From: a bacterium | GTDB taxonomy: Bacteria; DRYD01 | DNA length: 64,000 bases | Reading direction: 5' to 3' | Assembly: GCA_030549815.1 (NCBI GenBank) | Contig: JAUQQQ010000004.1 | Span: 20,038-84,037, forward strand | In this document: positions 18,502 through 27,417 of the stretch, piece after piece | How the letters are laid out: each line of letters begins with the position of its first letter | Numbering within the stretch: the first letter of the stretch is position 1 | The notes under the pieces: model-generated | The model's input: the letters and a program-made list of their open reading frames with translations, nothing else | What the model was told of the DNA's origin: nothing | Databases searched by the model: none | Translations under genes and position numbers: made by a program

Positions 18502-19089
18502 TTACTCTTCTTCCTCAATTGGCCTATTTATATATTTTGTCATTTTATCTATTTCTTCGACTAATTTTTGTTCGTCTCCTTCTCCAATTGCTTCGTTTAT
18601 TTTGGAAATTATACTATCCATGTATTTGTCCCCTGTACTTTCAAGTTCAAAATCTTCTTCCTCATCTTCATAATTTTCGTCATTCATTATTTTCTCAAAT
18701 TCTTCTTCTATGTTGACTTCGTCATTTTCTTCGTCTTCAATTTCAGCAATTTCCATTATGGTTTCCACAGATTCTATTATCTCTTGTAGTTCATTTTCAA
18801 GCTCCTTAAGTTTTTCCAAATCTTGTTCTGATAAACTTCCCATTTCTATAAGCACCAGAAAATTTTGCAAAACACCGTTTATTTTTTCTAAGTAAGGTAT
18901 AAATTGGGCTACGAAAGGGTTTTCAGCATCCGTAGTATATTCTAACTCCTCCTTTATCCCTTTACTTATATTGTTCAATAAGTTTTTTAATTCAACAACT
19001 CCTTGCTTTATTTTATTAAAATCCTTCCCTTCTGCTCCTTTTATTATTATGTTATTAATTTCTTCAATTTTTTGATCCCAACTATTCAT
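18502..19089 (-). CDS. Acidic helical protein of unknown function
   Basis: This 195-residue protein is very acidic and fully helical in character, with long Glu runs around residues 120-155. I do not recognise a family. No signal peptide or membrane segment is seen. It begins seven bases after the stop of the large Met/Gly-rich protein and is probably cotranscribed with it; a very acidic partner could act as a chaperone for that hydrophobic protein, which is only a guess from context. Confidence 0.65.
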   Translation of the reverse strand: MNSWDQKIEEINNIIIKGAEGKDFNKIKQGVVELKNLLNNISKGIKEELEYTTDAENPFVAQFIPYLEKINGVLQNFLVLIEMGSLSEQDLEKLKELENELQEIIESVETIMEIAEIEDEENDEVNIEEEFEKIMNDENYEDEEEDFELESTGDKYMDSIISKINEAIGEGDEQKLVEEIDKMTKYINRPIEEEE

Positions 19090-19096
19090 ACTTTTA

Positions 19097-21334
19097 TTAT
19101 ACCATCACTGACAATCCCATTCCTCCATTTAGGTATCCTGCAAAAATACCGAGATTACCTCCCAATGGCATACCAAAAGTCCCCATATCCCCCATAAATT
19201 TTCCGAGTGCTGCTCCCATAACTCCACCAACCAAAGCTCCACCCAAAGCTCCTGCGATTGCTCCAAATGGTCCTCCCATTAGCATTCCCATACCCATTCC
19301 TAATAAAGCTCCACCGAAAGCTCCACGAGCAGCACCTGCACTTGCAGGTGAAATGTTAGTCAAATTCTCTCCTACTGCCTGAGATACAAGTTGCTTTACT
19401 TCAGGTCTCAAATCTATTTTCTGGGCGATTTGAATATATATCTGCTTAAGTAAAATTTTTGCTTGAGGATTAGGATTATTCATAACATGTTGAGCAAATT
19501 GAGTTAAAGCTTGCTCAGCTTGCTGTTTTATATTAGTTGGTCTGAAAATTCCACCTGTTGCTGCACCCAATGGTCCTCCTAAACCTACACCCATTAAAGA
19601 AGGCATCATTGGATTAAGCGAAAACATTCCTCTATTCATACCCATAATACTGCCGCCCATCAATGTCATAGCACCCATCATCATCATAGACATACCTAAC
19701 ATAGGATTCATCATTGACAACATCATTCCACCCATTAACATCGAAGCACCTAAATTCATCATCATATTTGGCATTTGCATAGGTGGATTAACAATAGGAA
19801 ATCCAACATTTGGCATCCCAATTCCTGGGAAACCTATCCCTGGCATTCCCATTCCTGGGAAACCTACTCCAGGCATCCCCATTCCTGGAAATCCCATGTC
19901 TGGAAAACCTAATCTTGGCATACCTGGAAATCCTATTCCTGGAAAGCCCATACCCGGTAGACCAATTCCTGGGAAACCAATTCCTGGCATCCCCATTCCT
20001 GGTAACATAGGATTCTCACCAAGCATCCTTAATCTCATCATTATCAATTGCATTAACTGCTGATTTGTAATCAAGTTATTAATTGTTTGCTGTTTTCTAT
20101 CCCTAATTTCTGCTAAATTATTTCTTATGTTTTGCAAATGTTGCATAACTTTTTGCTTAAGTTTTTCTAGGAAGTTTATTTTCTTATCCATTAGGTTTTG
20201 CATTTTATTCATGTGGTTAGCTTTGTTTTGCATCAATTTAGCTTTTTGTTGAAGGACTTTAGCAGCTTTTTTAAGCATTTTAGCAACCATTCTTAATGCT
20301 TTTGCAGCCATTCTCAAAGCTGCAGCTATAGCAGGTCCTACCAGGGGGATAGCCTGTGCTGCATTGGCAGCAGCTTCCAAACCTTGAGCAGCTTGTTCCA
20401 TAACAATAGACATCTTATCAACGGCTTTACTAACAGTGTCCAATATTTTAGAAAATCCCTTAAACATTACCTCCTTACCCTTAAAGAACATTTTTCTCAT
20501 TTTGGCAAAAGATTGAGATTGATTAAATTTCATGAGATCCATTTGTAATCTCATCATTTTTTGCATTTCGAAATTTTCTGCCTGATTAAGAATATTAAGC
20601 CTTCCAAGCAAATTTTGATGATTTTGATAAGAAGAATTCAACATGTTAGCCAATTGATTAACATCATGTATTTGCATTACAAAACCCATTTGAGTAGATC
20701 CCAAAAGTTGGTTAGCCATCATTCCAAAGAATGAACCCATTAAAGACCCTACACTAAAATTATTCATAAAAGGATTTTGAGAAATCATATTGTCAGGAAT
20801 AGAGATATTAAAAGCGGTTAGTAAAAATCTGAAATCCCCTTGTAAATTAGGGAATTGAGCCAGTAATTTCGCGCCTTTATTATACAAAGCATCCTTAGCT
20901 TCATTTGAACCAGCAAAAACTCCTAACTGTTGATTTATTCCACTTTCGGTCTTAGATTTCAAATTTAAATGCTTAGATTTCAATTTTTTAAGATTATTTA
21001 AACCTTTGGTATACATTTTTATTTGTTTTTTAATCTGGTTAATTAACCCCCAAGGTTTTTTCTTTTTACTTAATAAGCTACTAAGTTTTTGTTTCAATGA
21101 TGATATTTTATTCGTTAAAGAAGAGATACCACCATCAAATTTTGCAATAGTTTGCGAAAAATTTTGTTGTAAGACATTAGGAGTAGATTCAATTTTAAAA
21201 TTTTCACCAAAACCTAAATCTTCCAAAGGTTTGTCACTTTTTATTCCTTGCTCAACCTGTTTTATATCGTTTTGTGTAACATCACCACTTATTCTACCAA
21301 CACCAAAAAACGAAAAACTATCGTTTATCATCAT
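19097..21334 (-). CDS. Large Met/Gly-rich protein with elastin-like repeats and glycine zippers
   Basis: The ATG at 21334 sits behind AGGAGGT and gives 745 residues; there is no Sec signal peptide. Parts in order: a Lys/Gln-rich helical region with coiled coils (about 50-320), a hydrophobic Ala-rich helix (AIPLVGPAIAAALRMAAKAL, near 340-360), a long basic coiled coil to about 435, a run of pentapeptides of the form hydrophobic-P-G-x-G (444-512), a Met/Gly-rich stretch (about 515-600), a globular part, and a C-terminal Gly/Ala zipper region (about 670-740). Such zippers and the central hairpin-like helix suggest membrane insertion. I know no family with this layout. Upstream at 21417-21433 lies an 11-bp phased TTTACA/TTAACA repeat. 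Confidence 0.8.
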   Translation of the reverse strand: MMINDSFSFFGVGRISGDVTQNDIKQVEQGIKSDKPLEDLGFGENFKIESTPNVLQQNFSQTIAKFDGGISSLTNKISSLKQKLSSLLSKKKKPWGLINQIKKQIKMYTKGLNNLKKLKSKHLNLKSKTESGINQQLGVFAGSNEAKDALYNKGAKLLAQFPNLQGDFRFLLTAFNISIPDNMISQNPFMNNFSVGSLMGSFFGMMANQLLGSTQMGFVMQIHDVNQLANMLNSSYQNHQNLLGRLNILNQAENFEMQKMMRLQMDLMKFNQSQSFAKMRKMFFKGKEVMFKGFSKILDTVSKAVDKMSIVMEQAAQGLEAAANAAQAIPLVGPAIAAALRMAAKALRMVAKMLKKAAKVLQQKAKLMQNKANHMNKMQNLMDKKINFLEKLKQKVMQHLQNIRNNLAEIRDRKQQTINNLITNQQLMQLIMMRLRMLGENPMLPGMGMPGIGFPGIGLPGMGFPGIGFPGMPRLGFPDMGFPGMGMPGVGFPGMGMPGIGFPGIGMPNVGFPIVNPPMQMPNMMMNLGASMLMGGMMLSMMNPMLGMSMMMMGAMTLMGGSIMGMNRGMFSLNPMMPSLMGVGLGGPLGAATGGIFRPTNIKQQAEQALTQFAQHVMNNPNPQAKILLKQIYIQIAQKIDLRPEVKQLVSQAVGENLTNISPASAGAARGAFGGALLGMGMGMLMGGPFGAIAGALGGALVGGVMGAALGKFMGDMGTFGMPLGGNLGIFAGYLNGGMGLSVMV
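19800..20005 (-). repeat. Tandem elastin-like pentapeptide repeat within the gene
   Basis: The minus strand encodes about 13 consecutive pentads of the form (L/M/F)-P-G-(M/I/V)-G, for example LPGMG, MPGIG, FPGIG and MPGVG. Ten are exact; FPDMG and MPNVG are variants, and one unit is interrupted (FPGMPRLG). The period is five residues (15 bases), not the three of collagen. The matching DNA repeat on the plus strand has CCTGG/CCCATTCC-like units. Elastin itself uses V-P-G-x-G with the same spacing. Confidence 0.85.
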
Positions 21335-21416
21335 ATAATATTCACCTCCTGCATATTTTCTTACCAATATTTTTTATGTATTTTTTTTTAAAAAATTCAA
21401 TTTTCTTTATCATTTT

Positions 21417-21433
21417 TTTACAAAATTTTAACA
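21417..21433 (+). promoter_or_regulatory. TTTACA/TTAACA direct repeat, 11-bp spacing, between divergent genes
   Basis: On the plus strand TTTACA (21417-21422) is followed by TTAACA (21428-21433), exactly 11 bases on. A TATAAAT lies just downstream on the plus strand, so the repeat is in the right orientation for ridA at 21514 and in reverse orientation for the gene starting at 21334. Either or both could be controlled. It is one of six such elements in the window. Confidence 0.5.
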
Positions 21434-21513
21434 AAGTACATTATAAATATAAAGGGAACAAAAAGATTAGGAAAAATTTTATAAATGAAAATTATTATTA
21501 GGAGGTAATAAAA

Positions 21514-21849
21514 GTGTTACCATACAGCCCATACATCCTAAAAGGAAACATTTTATTTATTTCAGGACAATTAGGAATTAATGAAAATAATGAAATAGTA
21601 AGCGATGACGCTACTGAACAATTCAAACAAGCACTTAAAAACCTGAACAATATCCTACTATCAACAGGTTTCTCAAAAGAAGATATAGTTAAAACAACAA
21701 TATTCATAACCGATGAATCCTATTTTTCACAAATAAACGAAGAATTCTCCAAATTTTTTGATAATCATAAACCCACAAGAACAACAATAATCGTGAAAGC
21801 TTTACCAAAATCAGCAAAAGTAGAAATAGAAGCCATCGCTATAAAATAG
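21514..21849 (+). CDS. ridA: RidA/YjgF family enamine/imine deaminase
   Basis: RidA hydrolyses reactive enamines and imines released by PLP enzymes such as threonine dehydratase. The 111-residue protein has the normal length and motifs: the start region SPYILKGNILFISGQLG, QALKNLNNILLSTGFSKEDIVKTTIFI, the Asn/Arg-type active-site area KPTRTTIIVKALP (conserved Arg near residue 90) and VEIEAIAI at the end. The start is GTG behind AGGAGGTAATAAAA. The pilin gene follows four bases later, so they share a transcript. Confidence 0.9.
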   Translation: MLPYSPYILKGNILFISGQLGINENNEIVSDDATEQFKQALKNLNNILLSTGFSKEDIVKTTIFITDESYFSQINEEFSKFFDNHKPTRTTIIVKALPKSAKVEIEAIAIK

Positions 21850-21853
21850 GGTT

Positions 21854-22540
21854 ATGAAAAATAAAAAAAATAAAAATAAAGGATTAACGTTAGCAGAAAC
21901 ATTAGTAAGTATCTCCATTATTTCATTATTATTAGCCATAATGTTAGAAATAACATTCATGGTTTCAAAATACAATAAAAAAGTAGGATATGTTCAAGAA
22001 GGAGATATCAAAGCAAAAGAAATAGCAGTAAAAATAGAAAGAGTAATATACAACCAAAATATATTGGCAATTAGGATTATCAATGGTAATGTTCTCTGTA
22101 TATATACTATACAACAAAATCAAATACAACCAAATGAAATAACATTAGTAGAATTTTACTACCTAAAGAACCTAATAAACAGAAAATATTATCGAAGAAT
22201 AAATGTTTTTTTCCCGAAAACAGGGATAAGAAATTTTACCTACGTACCAGATAATGTATTTTGGACAATATACACCACTAACGTTTCAAAGAGAAGAGAA
22301 GTATACAAAACCGCTTACTTATATAATTTCGATTCAATATCCCCAATAAAAATTATAGGATACCAAAATAATATAAACTACAGTGACATATTCTTTCAAA
22401 ATTTATCTATAGGATTCTATGTATACAACGCTGATCCAAAAGGTAGAGAATTTTCAAGGTACGTAAAAGAACCTAATTGGAAAAACTTCGCCAAAGGAAT
22501 GCTAGTATATTTTATAAACATAATAAACTTGCACGAATAA
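21854..22540 (+). CDS. Type IV pilin-like prepilin
   Basis: The 228-residue protein begins with a basic leader and a prepilin cleavage site, KGLTLAE, followed by a hydrophobic helix (TLVSISIISLLLAIMLEITFM). The Glu at +5 after the cleavage site is present. This is the signature of type IV pilins or type II secretion pseudopilins processed by PilD. The remaining part is Tyr/Asn-rich and unfamiliar. It resembles the prepilin at 35683-36183 in layout (DIKAKEIAVKIE versus ALDAKEIAIGIE). It lies alone next to ridA, away from the main pilin group. Confidence 0.82.
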   Translation: MKNKKNKNKGLTLAETLVSISIISLLLAIMLEITFMVSKYNKKVGYVQEGDIKAKEIAVKIERVIYNQNILAIRIINGNVLCIYTIQQNQIQPNEITLVEFYYLKNLINRKYYRRINVFFPKTGIRNFTYVPDNVFWTIYTTNVSKRREVYKTAYLYNFDSISPIKIIGYQNNINYSDIFFQNLSIGFYVYNADPKGREFSRYVKEPNWKNFAKGMLVYFINIINLHE

Positions 22541-22572
22541 TTTTGAAGGTTTTTATTTTATTTTTATAGAAT

Positions 22573-22581
22573 TGGTATAAT
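22573..22581 (+). promoter_or_regulatory. Extended -10 promoter for dnaN
   Basis: TGGTATAAT fits the extended -10 consensus TGnTATAAT exactly. No good -35 hexamer stands 17 bases upstream, as is usual for extended -10 promoters. It lies 71 bases before the dnaN ATG, which has its own GGAGG ribosome site. Confidence 0.6.
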
Positions 22582-22651
22582 GTAAAACCCAATTTATTCG
22601 AAGAAAGATGAAATTCTTAGAAAGATAAAATTTAAGGAGGTTTAAAAAAAT

Positions 22652-23788
22652 ATGAAATTTACGATAAAAACAGATATTCTTGAAAAGTCGCTAAATATGG
22701 CAAATTTAATAGTCCCCAAGAAAAGTCCCCTTTTAGCATTGGAAGGGATTAAAATCGAAGTAAATAACTCTAATGTCACTATTTCAACAACAGATTTAGA
22801 AAATGAATACATAGCAGTTTTAGATTGCGAAGTTTTCAAAGAAGGTAAAGCAGTAGTCCCACTTAAAAGTATTCAGCAAATCGTATCTAAGATAGATTAC
22901 CCAGAAGTAACAATTGAATTAGCAGATAATAAACTTTTACTCAGTTCGTTTGGATTTACAGCAGAATTAACAACAATAGACCCTTCAGAATACCCTGAAT
23001 TTACACTATCTTCTTCAAAATTCCAAACGTTGTTAGAAATAAATTCAGAAGAATTAAATGAAGGTATTGAAAGTGTCGTATATTCATCAAGCTACCCCGA
23101 CGATAGTAATCCCGTATTCGCAGGAATATTATTCGAATGCAAAAAGAATGAGCTTAGTTTTGTAGCAACCGATGGAAGTCAATTAGCCGTCAGAAAAATT
23201 AATACCGATTGCCAAGAACAACTAAAAATGATCATTCCTGTTAAAAGCCTAAAAGTTATTCAAAAATACATGGAAGGAAAAATAGAAATACAAGTAGAAA
23301 ATTTTGAAAACCCGCAAACCATATGCTTCAAAAATAGCTCATCTTTTGGAGAAATTAAAGTTGTGTCTAAATTAATTGAAGGTAATTTTCCAGAATACAA
23401 AGAAGTCATACCTGAAGAGTTTGAAATAACAACCGTAGTATCCAGAAAAGTCCTACTGGATGCCATAAAAAGGGTTATGATCCTTAGCAAAAGCAAAGAG
23501 CTAAGCGGCATCGTTATCTTTGAAATCTCCAAAAATAAAATGATAGTCAAATCAATAGAAAGCGAATTAGGTAAAGCAAAAGAAGAAATAGTATTAAAGA
23601 AAAAAGCTTCAAAAGAACTAACCATCACTTTTAATGGTAAATTTTTAGAAAGTATGCTAAGCTCAATAAAGGTAGATGAAATAGAACTTAATTTTATAGA
23701 CGATTCCAGCCCTCTTAAAATCAATTTCGTAGATAATGAAGGATTCCTATACTTGCTCATGCCCGTTAGAATAGCAGCAACAGTATAA
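22652..23788 (+). CDS. dnaN: DNA polymerase III beta subunit (sliding clamp)
   Basis: DnaN forms the ring that tethers the replicative polymerase. The 378 residues match the family across all three domains: MKFTIKTDILEKSLNMANLIVPKKS, LEGIKIEVNNSNVTISTTDLENEY, DPSEYPEF, the second-domain VVYSSSYPDDSNPVFAGILFE and SFVATDGSQLAVRK, GNFPEYKEVIPEEF, and the C-terminal YLLMPVRIAA. Both dnaA and recF are absent next to it, unlike the common origin-linked order. A TGGTATAAT promoter lies upstream. An MFS gene follows 41 bases downstream. Confidence 0.97.
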   Translation: MKFTIKTDILEKSLNMANLIVPKKSPLLALEGIKIEVNNSNVTISTTDLENEYIAVLDCEVFKEGKAVVPLKSIQQIVSKIDYPEVTIELADNKLLLSSFGFTAELTTIDPSEYPEFTLSSSKFQTLLEINSEELNEGIESVVYSSSYPDDSNPVFAGILFECKKNELSFVATDGSQLAVRKINTDCQEQLKMIIPVKSLKVIQKYMEGKIEIQVENFENPQTICFKNSSSFGEIKVVSKLIEGNFPEYKEVIPEEFEITTVVSRKVLLDAIKRVMILSKSKELSGIVIFEISKNKMIVKSIESELGKAKEEIVLKKKASKELTITFNGKFLESMLSSIKVDEIELNFIDDSSPLKINFVDNEGFLYLLMPVRIAATV

Positions 23789-23829
23789 AAATTTCTGAAT
23801 ACCCCTGTAGGGAAAGGAAATAAAAAAAG

Positions 23830-24963
23830 TTGAGATGGAAAGACATATACTTAGGGCTAAATGTAATGACCTATTTCTCATTCTTTTCTACACTCTATCT
23901 TTATTTACCAATTATAACAAAAGAATTTAACCTTAATAATCAACACATTGGGATAATAGGTTTTTTTTACTCCCTCGGATCTGTTTTTTCAGGTTTCTTA
24001 TTGGCAAATTTTATAGAAAATTCTAAATACAGAAACACGATAATAAAAATAATAATGTTAATAAACTCAATATTGATATTTTCTCTAATTTACATAAAAA
24101 ACTATTTTTTTCTTTTATTTGCTGTATTTCTAATTGGCTACTTTGGAGCATCATTCGTAGGAAGCAATATATCGAGATCAAAAAACAAAGGAATAACAAT
24201 AGGAATATCTTCGATAGGGTTTATAATAGGATACCTAATCGGTGGGATTTTAGAAAACTACAACATTATGTTTATTATCATCTCTTTTCTCTTTCTATTC
24301 TTACTCATTTTAAATTTTTTCACCCCTATATTTGAAGATAAAAATGAAAAAAGAGAAGAAAACAAATTAGTTAACCCAATTACTATAATAAAAAATAATT
24401 GGTTTATATACCTTAGCCTATTCTTGAGGCACATTGGAGCAGCAAGTATCTGGATATACCTATCTTATATTCTTCTTAATTATTACCATTTTAATTTACA
24501 CATCATAGGAATATTAAATGCAATAAACATTCTTGTTCAAACTTTTTCAAATCCCTTAATATATGTATTTTTGAAAAAAGACAACAGAAGTGTTCTAAAA
24601 TTGATTTCACTTGGTTTCTTTTTATCAGCGATCTATTTCCTATTCTTTCCATTAACAAAAAATTTATTAGTCCTTTCACTACTTCAAATCATTCTCGGAT
24701 TATCTTTTACAGCCCTTTATTTAGGAACAATAGAGTATTTATCTGAAAATAACGAAGAGAAAGTAACAGCGATAACCTTAATCTCATCAACATTCTCATT
24801 AGCAAACGCCGTTGGAGCAGCCATATCTGTTTTTCTCATAAAATTAGGCTATACTTGGTTATTTATCAACGGATTCATATTAGCATCAATAAGCTTCTTT
24901 ATTATCCTATCTGTATTGAGGAATAAATTTAGAAGATTGGTCTATTCCGATGTTTATTCCTAA
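23830..24963 (+). CDS. Major facilitator superfamily transporter
   Basis: The 377-residue protein has about 12 hydrophobic helices in two halves with a basic/acidic loop near residues 175-190, the layout of MFS carriers. Small-residue motifs such as GFFYSLGSVFSGFLLA resemble the helix 2-3 signature, but the cytoplasmic RxGRR motif is not obvious. The substrate is unknown. The start is a TTG (23830) behind AAAGGAAA; an ATG 12 codons later is possible. Its last 57 bases overlap tail-to-tail with the LptD-like gene on the other strand. Confidence 0.82.
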   Translation: MRWKDIYLGLNVMTYFSFFSTLYLYLPIITKEFNLNNQHIGIIGFFYSLGSVFSGFLLANFIENSKYRNTIIKIIMLINSILIFSLIYIKNYFFLLFAVFLIGYFGASFVGSNISRSKNKGITIGISSIGFIIGYLIGGILENYNIMFIIISFLFLFLLILNFFTPIFEDKNEKREENKLVNPITIIKNNWFIYLSLFLRHIGAASIWIYLSYILLNYYHFNLHIIGILNAINILVQTFSNPLIYVFLKKDNRSVLKLISLGFFLSAIYFLFFPLTKNLLVLSLLQIILGLSFTALYLGTIEYLSENNEEKVTAITLISSTFSLANAVGAAISVFLIKLGYTWLFINGFILASISFFIILSVLRNKFRRLVYSDVYS

Positions 24964-27009
24964 TATAGGTAAAGCCTTAAGGTACGCATATAAATACAAT
25001 TGCTTTATTGAACTCCTATACACCAAATAGCTCACCCAACAGTGGTTATCCTTTACCAAAACAAAGTCTATATAATCTATTTTTTTTGTAAAGGAATTAT
25101 AGTTAAACCAAGCAGTCAATCTCAAATCTTTAGTTATATACCAATCAATATTTGTGTTAATATTAGTCAGTAAGCTTCTTTTAGTATCAAAAGTAGTAAA
25201 AATACTTGCATAAAAATTATTATTAGGGTAGTATTTAAGGTTAATACTAATAGGAGATATTGAACCTAAATTCAAGTTATAATTTGTTGATAAACTTAAG
25301 TCAAAGCTTTTGTTATTAAAAATACTCAGATTTCCAGATAAATTTTGATATTTTCCTGTAAAGTCAGCAAATATAGGAGCAAAACCCTTCCCAAAATTAT
25401 AAGAATAATTAATATTTAACCTAAACCATTTTTTATTCATGTTAAAATTAGTTGTAAATGAATTGACATAGGAAGCATGAAAATTTCTGTCAAAATAGTA
25501 ATTACCAGTATCAAAAAAATTTTGTTTAAAAAAACCAGTTGTTCTCATTGTTATATCTTTACTTTTTATGTGGTCAATAGTGTAGTTCATTAAAAATTGG
25601 TATTTAGTGGTTCTTCTGTTAAAACTCGGTTCTTCGTATTTCCCTAAGAAAAAAGAAGGAGTAATAGTTACAGAATCTTTTATCTTTATAGGTTTATTCA
25701 TTTTCAGCATCAACTCTGGAAGCTTATTTACACCAAAAAAACCATAATTGTTATTAGTATTATCAACTAAAAAAGTTAAAGTATATAAACCATTGGAAAA
25801 CAAATAATCCATATCAAATTTAAAATTTTGGCTTTTCTGTTTAACATTCGTGGAAAAATATTCATTCTCCAAATCATTTACAGTAAGCCTAAAATTAAGG
25901 TTTCGGTAATTACCTGATATGTTTAAAAACTGATTCAAAGAAGAAAAATATTTTTCAGTAGAAGTTTTATTTGCACTATAATTTATACTAATACCCTTAA
26001 CAGAAGTATTAAATCCATAAGAAATGTTCTCATTTAAGGGAGATACAAAATTTCTGTATATCGACCTGTTACTTGAATATCTGAAAAAAGCGCTAAAATT
26101 ACTCATATTAAAATTGAGATCACTTTGCACATTCCTAAAACTATTTCCATATCTCTTATTATTGTTGAAGAAAAAGTAATTGTTTAATCTCAAATTTAAT
26201 TTTCCTATCTGTTTTTGGTAGTAATTAGAAATACCGTAGTAAAGTCCTGTGTATTGTCCATATTTTGTTAAAATCCTTCCATAATTAGTATTACTAAAAT
26301 AGTAATCAAAGTTTTTTGTAACAAAAAAACCATCGGTATTGTTATATCCTATCTTGGGAAAAGCAGAAGTATCTTCACCATGTAATTGAGGTAATTTCTT
26401 TTTTTTCAACGGTATTATTAACTTCTTATATCCAAAAACGTTCTTTTTATACAAATTTAATCTTGAGTTAGTAAGTATCATTTTGTCCTCAGGTATAACT
26501 TCAACTTTTTCGGAAATTAACAAATAATGTTTTTCATCAAAACATTCATATTCACAGATATTACAAGTAGAAAACTTAACGTTATAAAAGATGTAATTAG
26601 ATGAAAAAAGGTTAAGTTTAGAGTAATTAAAAAACAGCTTATCTTTAAATTTAAGTGGTTCTTGACCAAAATTTAGTAAGTATCCTGATCCTTTTCCTCC
26701 AGTTATTTCGCTTATATTGCCATTCTGATCATACCTTATTTCAATATTTTCGGTTAAAAACTCATCTCCGGTTTGAGTGTTTTTTATAAAAGTTTTTTCA
26801 GGTATGATTATTTTTCTTTGTTTTTTGTCAATCAAAGCTCTGTTAGATTTTATCCAATATTGTTGGGAATATATTTCTATCGTTTGATTTATTTCTATTC
26901 TTTCGGGGTTGGAAATAATTTGTGGTGTATATAAAATAATGGTTGTTTCTTGGGCAAAAGATACTTTTAGAAGCAGTATTAAAAAAATTAGTAGAATACA
27001 GAGATTCAC
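24907..27009 (-). CDS. LptD/OstA-like outer-membrane barrel protein
   Basis: The protein (about 700 residues) starts with a signal peptide (NLCILLIFLILLLKVSFAQ, cleavage after AQ). An OstA/LptA-like segment follows at about 25-120, then a Cys-bearing segment (STCNICEYECFDE) and a VFGYKKLIIPLK stretch, and finally a long region of alternating aromatic strands typical of a beta barrel. LptD inserts lipopolysaccharide into the outer membrane, so this gene argues for a diderm cell. Sequence identity to classical LptD is low, so it may export another lipid. The GTG at 27009 starts eight bases after tRNA-Trp and lacks a ribosome site; an upstream start would run into the tRNA. Confidence 0.75.
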   Translation of the reverse strand: MNLCILLIFLILLLKVSFAQETTIILYTPQIISNPERIEINQTIEIYSQQYWIKSNRALIDKKQRKIIIPEKTFIKNTQTGDEFLTENIEIRYDQNGNISEITGGKGSGYLLNFGQEPLKFKDKLFFNYSKLNLFSSNYIFYNVKFSTCNICEYECFDEKHYLLISEKVEVIPEDKMILTNSRLNLYKKNVFGYKKLIIPLKKKKLPQLHGEDTSAFPKIGYNNTDGFFVTKNFDYYFSNTNYGRILTKYGQYTGLYYGISNYYQKQIGKLNLRLNNYFFFNNNKRYGNSFRNVQSDLNFNMSNFSAFFRYSSNRSIYRNFVSPLNENISYGFNTSVKGISINYSANKTSTEKYFSSLNQFLNISGNYRNLNFRLTVNDLENEYFSTNVKQKSQNFKFDMDYLFSNGLYTLTFLVDNTNNNYGFFGVNKLPELMLKMNKPIKIKDSVTITPSFFLGKYEEPSFNRRTTKYQFLMNYTIDHIKSKDITMRTTGFFKQNFFDTGNYYFDRNFHASYVNSFTTNFNMNKKWFRLNINYSYNFGKGFAPIFADFTGKYQNLSGNLSIFNNKSFDLSLSTNYNLNLGSISPISINLKYYPNNNFYASIFTTFDTKRSLLTNINTNIDWYITKDLRLTAWFNYNSFTKKIDYIDFVLVKDNHCWVSYLVYRSSIKQLYLYAYLKALPILGINIGIDQSSKFIPQYR

Positions 27010-27017
27010 GATGAATT

Positions 27018-27091
27018 CAGGGCGGAGAGGATTTGAACCCCCGACCAATGGATTTGGAGTCCACCGCTCTACCGGACTGAGCTACCGCCCT
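27018..27091 (-). tRNA. tRNA-Trp (anticodon CCA)
   Basis: The minus strand gives a full cloverleaf: acceptor AGGGCGG with CCGCCCT, D stem GCTC/GAGC, anticodon arm GTGGA-CTCCAAA-TCCAT (anticodon CCA), T arm GGGGG-TTCAAAT-CCTCT with two G:U pairs, and discriminator G as expected for tryptophan. CCA is not encoded. A TATAAT (27102-27097) lies a few bases before the 5' end. The LptD-like gene begins eight bases after the 3' end. Confidence 0.97.
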
Positions 27092-27119
27092 ATACTATTA
27101 TATTTTGACAACGCAAAAT

Positions 27120-27416
27120 CTAACCCTTCTTTTGATTTCTCTTTAAATAATTAGAGTACCAAATACTAAAAACCCACCTCCATATAAAACTACTAAATAA
27201 CAAATAAACCAGAAAACCTAAACTATAGAAATAAAAATTAGGAAATAGTTTAACAAAAAGAAGAATAATCAAAACAAGAATAGAAAATCTAAAAAAGCTA
27301 TAAAAAACAAAATCAACCTTAAACTTCATCATAAAATACAAAAGTCTTGTAAATCCATCAATGAAAATAAGCAAACACAGAATTAGTATAAATACTACCA
27401 ATTCAAAACTATTCAT
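27120..27416 (-). CDS. Small integral membrane protein of unknown function
   Basis: This 98-residue protein consists of about three hydrophobic helices with a basic C-terminus ending in KRNQKKG. I do not recognise it. It starts right after the pilT stop and forms the last gene of the overlapping minus-strand run, so it is very likely translated. A role near the envelope or pilus is possible only by context. Confidence 0.6.
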   Translation of the reverse strand: MNSFELVVFILILCLLIFIDGFTRLLYFMMKFKVDFVFYSFFRFSILVLIILLFVKLFPNFYFYSLGFLVYLLFSSFIWRWVFSIWYSNYLKRNQKKG

Positions 27417-27417
27417 T

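Noticed and set aside
19800..20005. Collagen-like repeat
   Set aside because: The period is five residues, not Gly-x-y; it fits elastin-like pentads instead.
22541..22652. Replication origin next to dnaN
   Set aside because: No dnaA neighbour and no cluster of DnaA boxes is visible. The region holds an ordinary extended -10 promoter.
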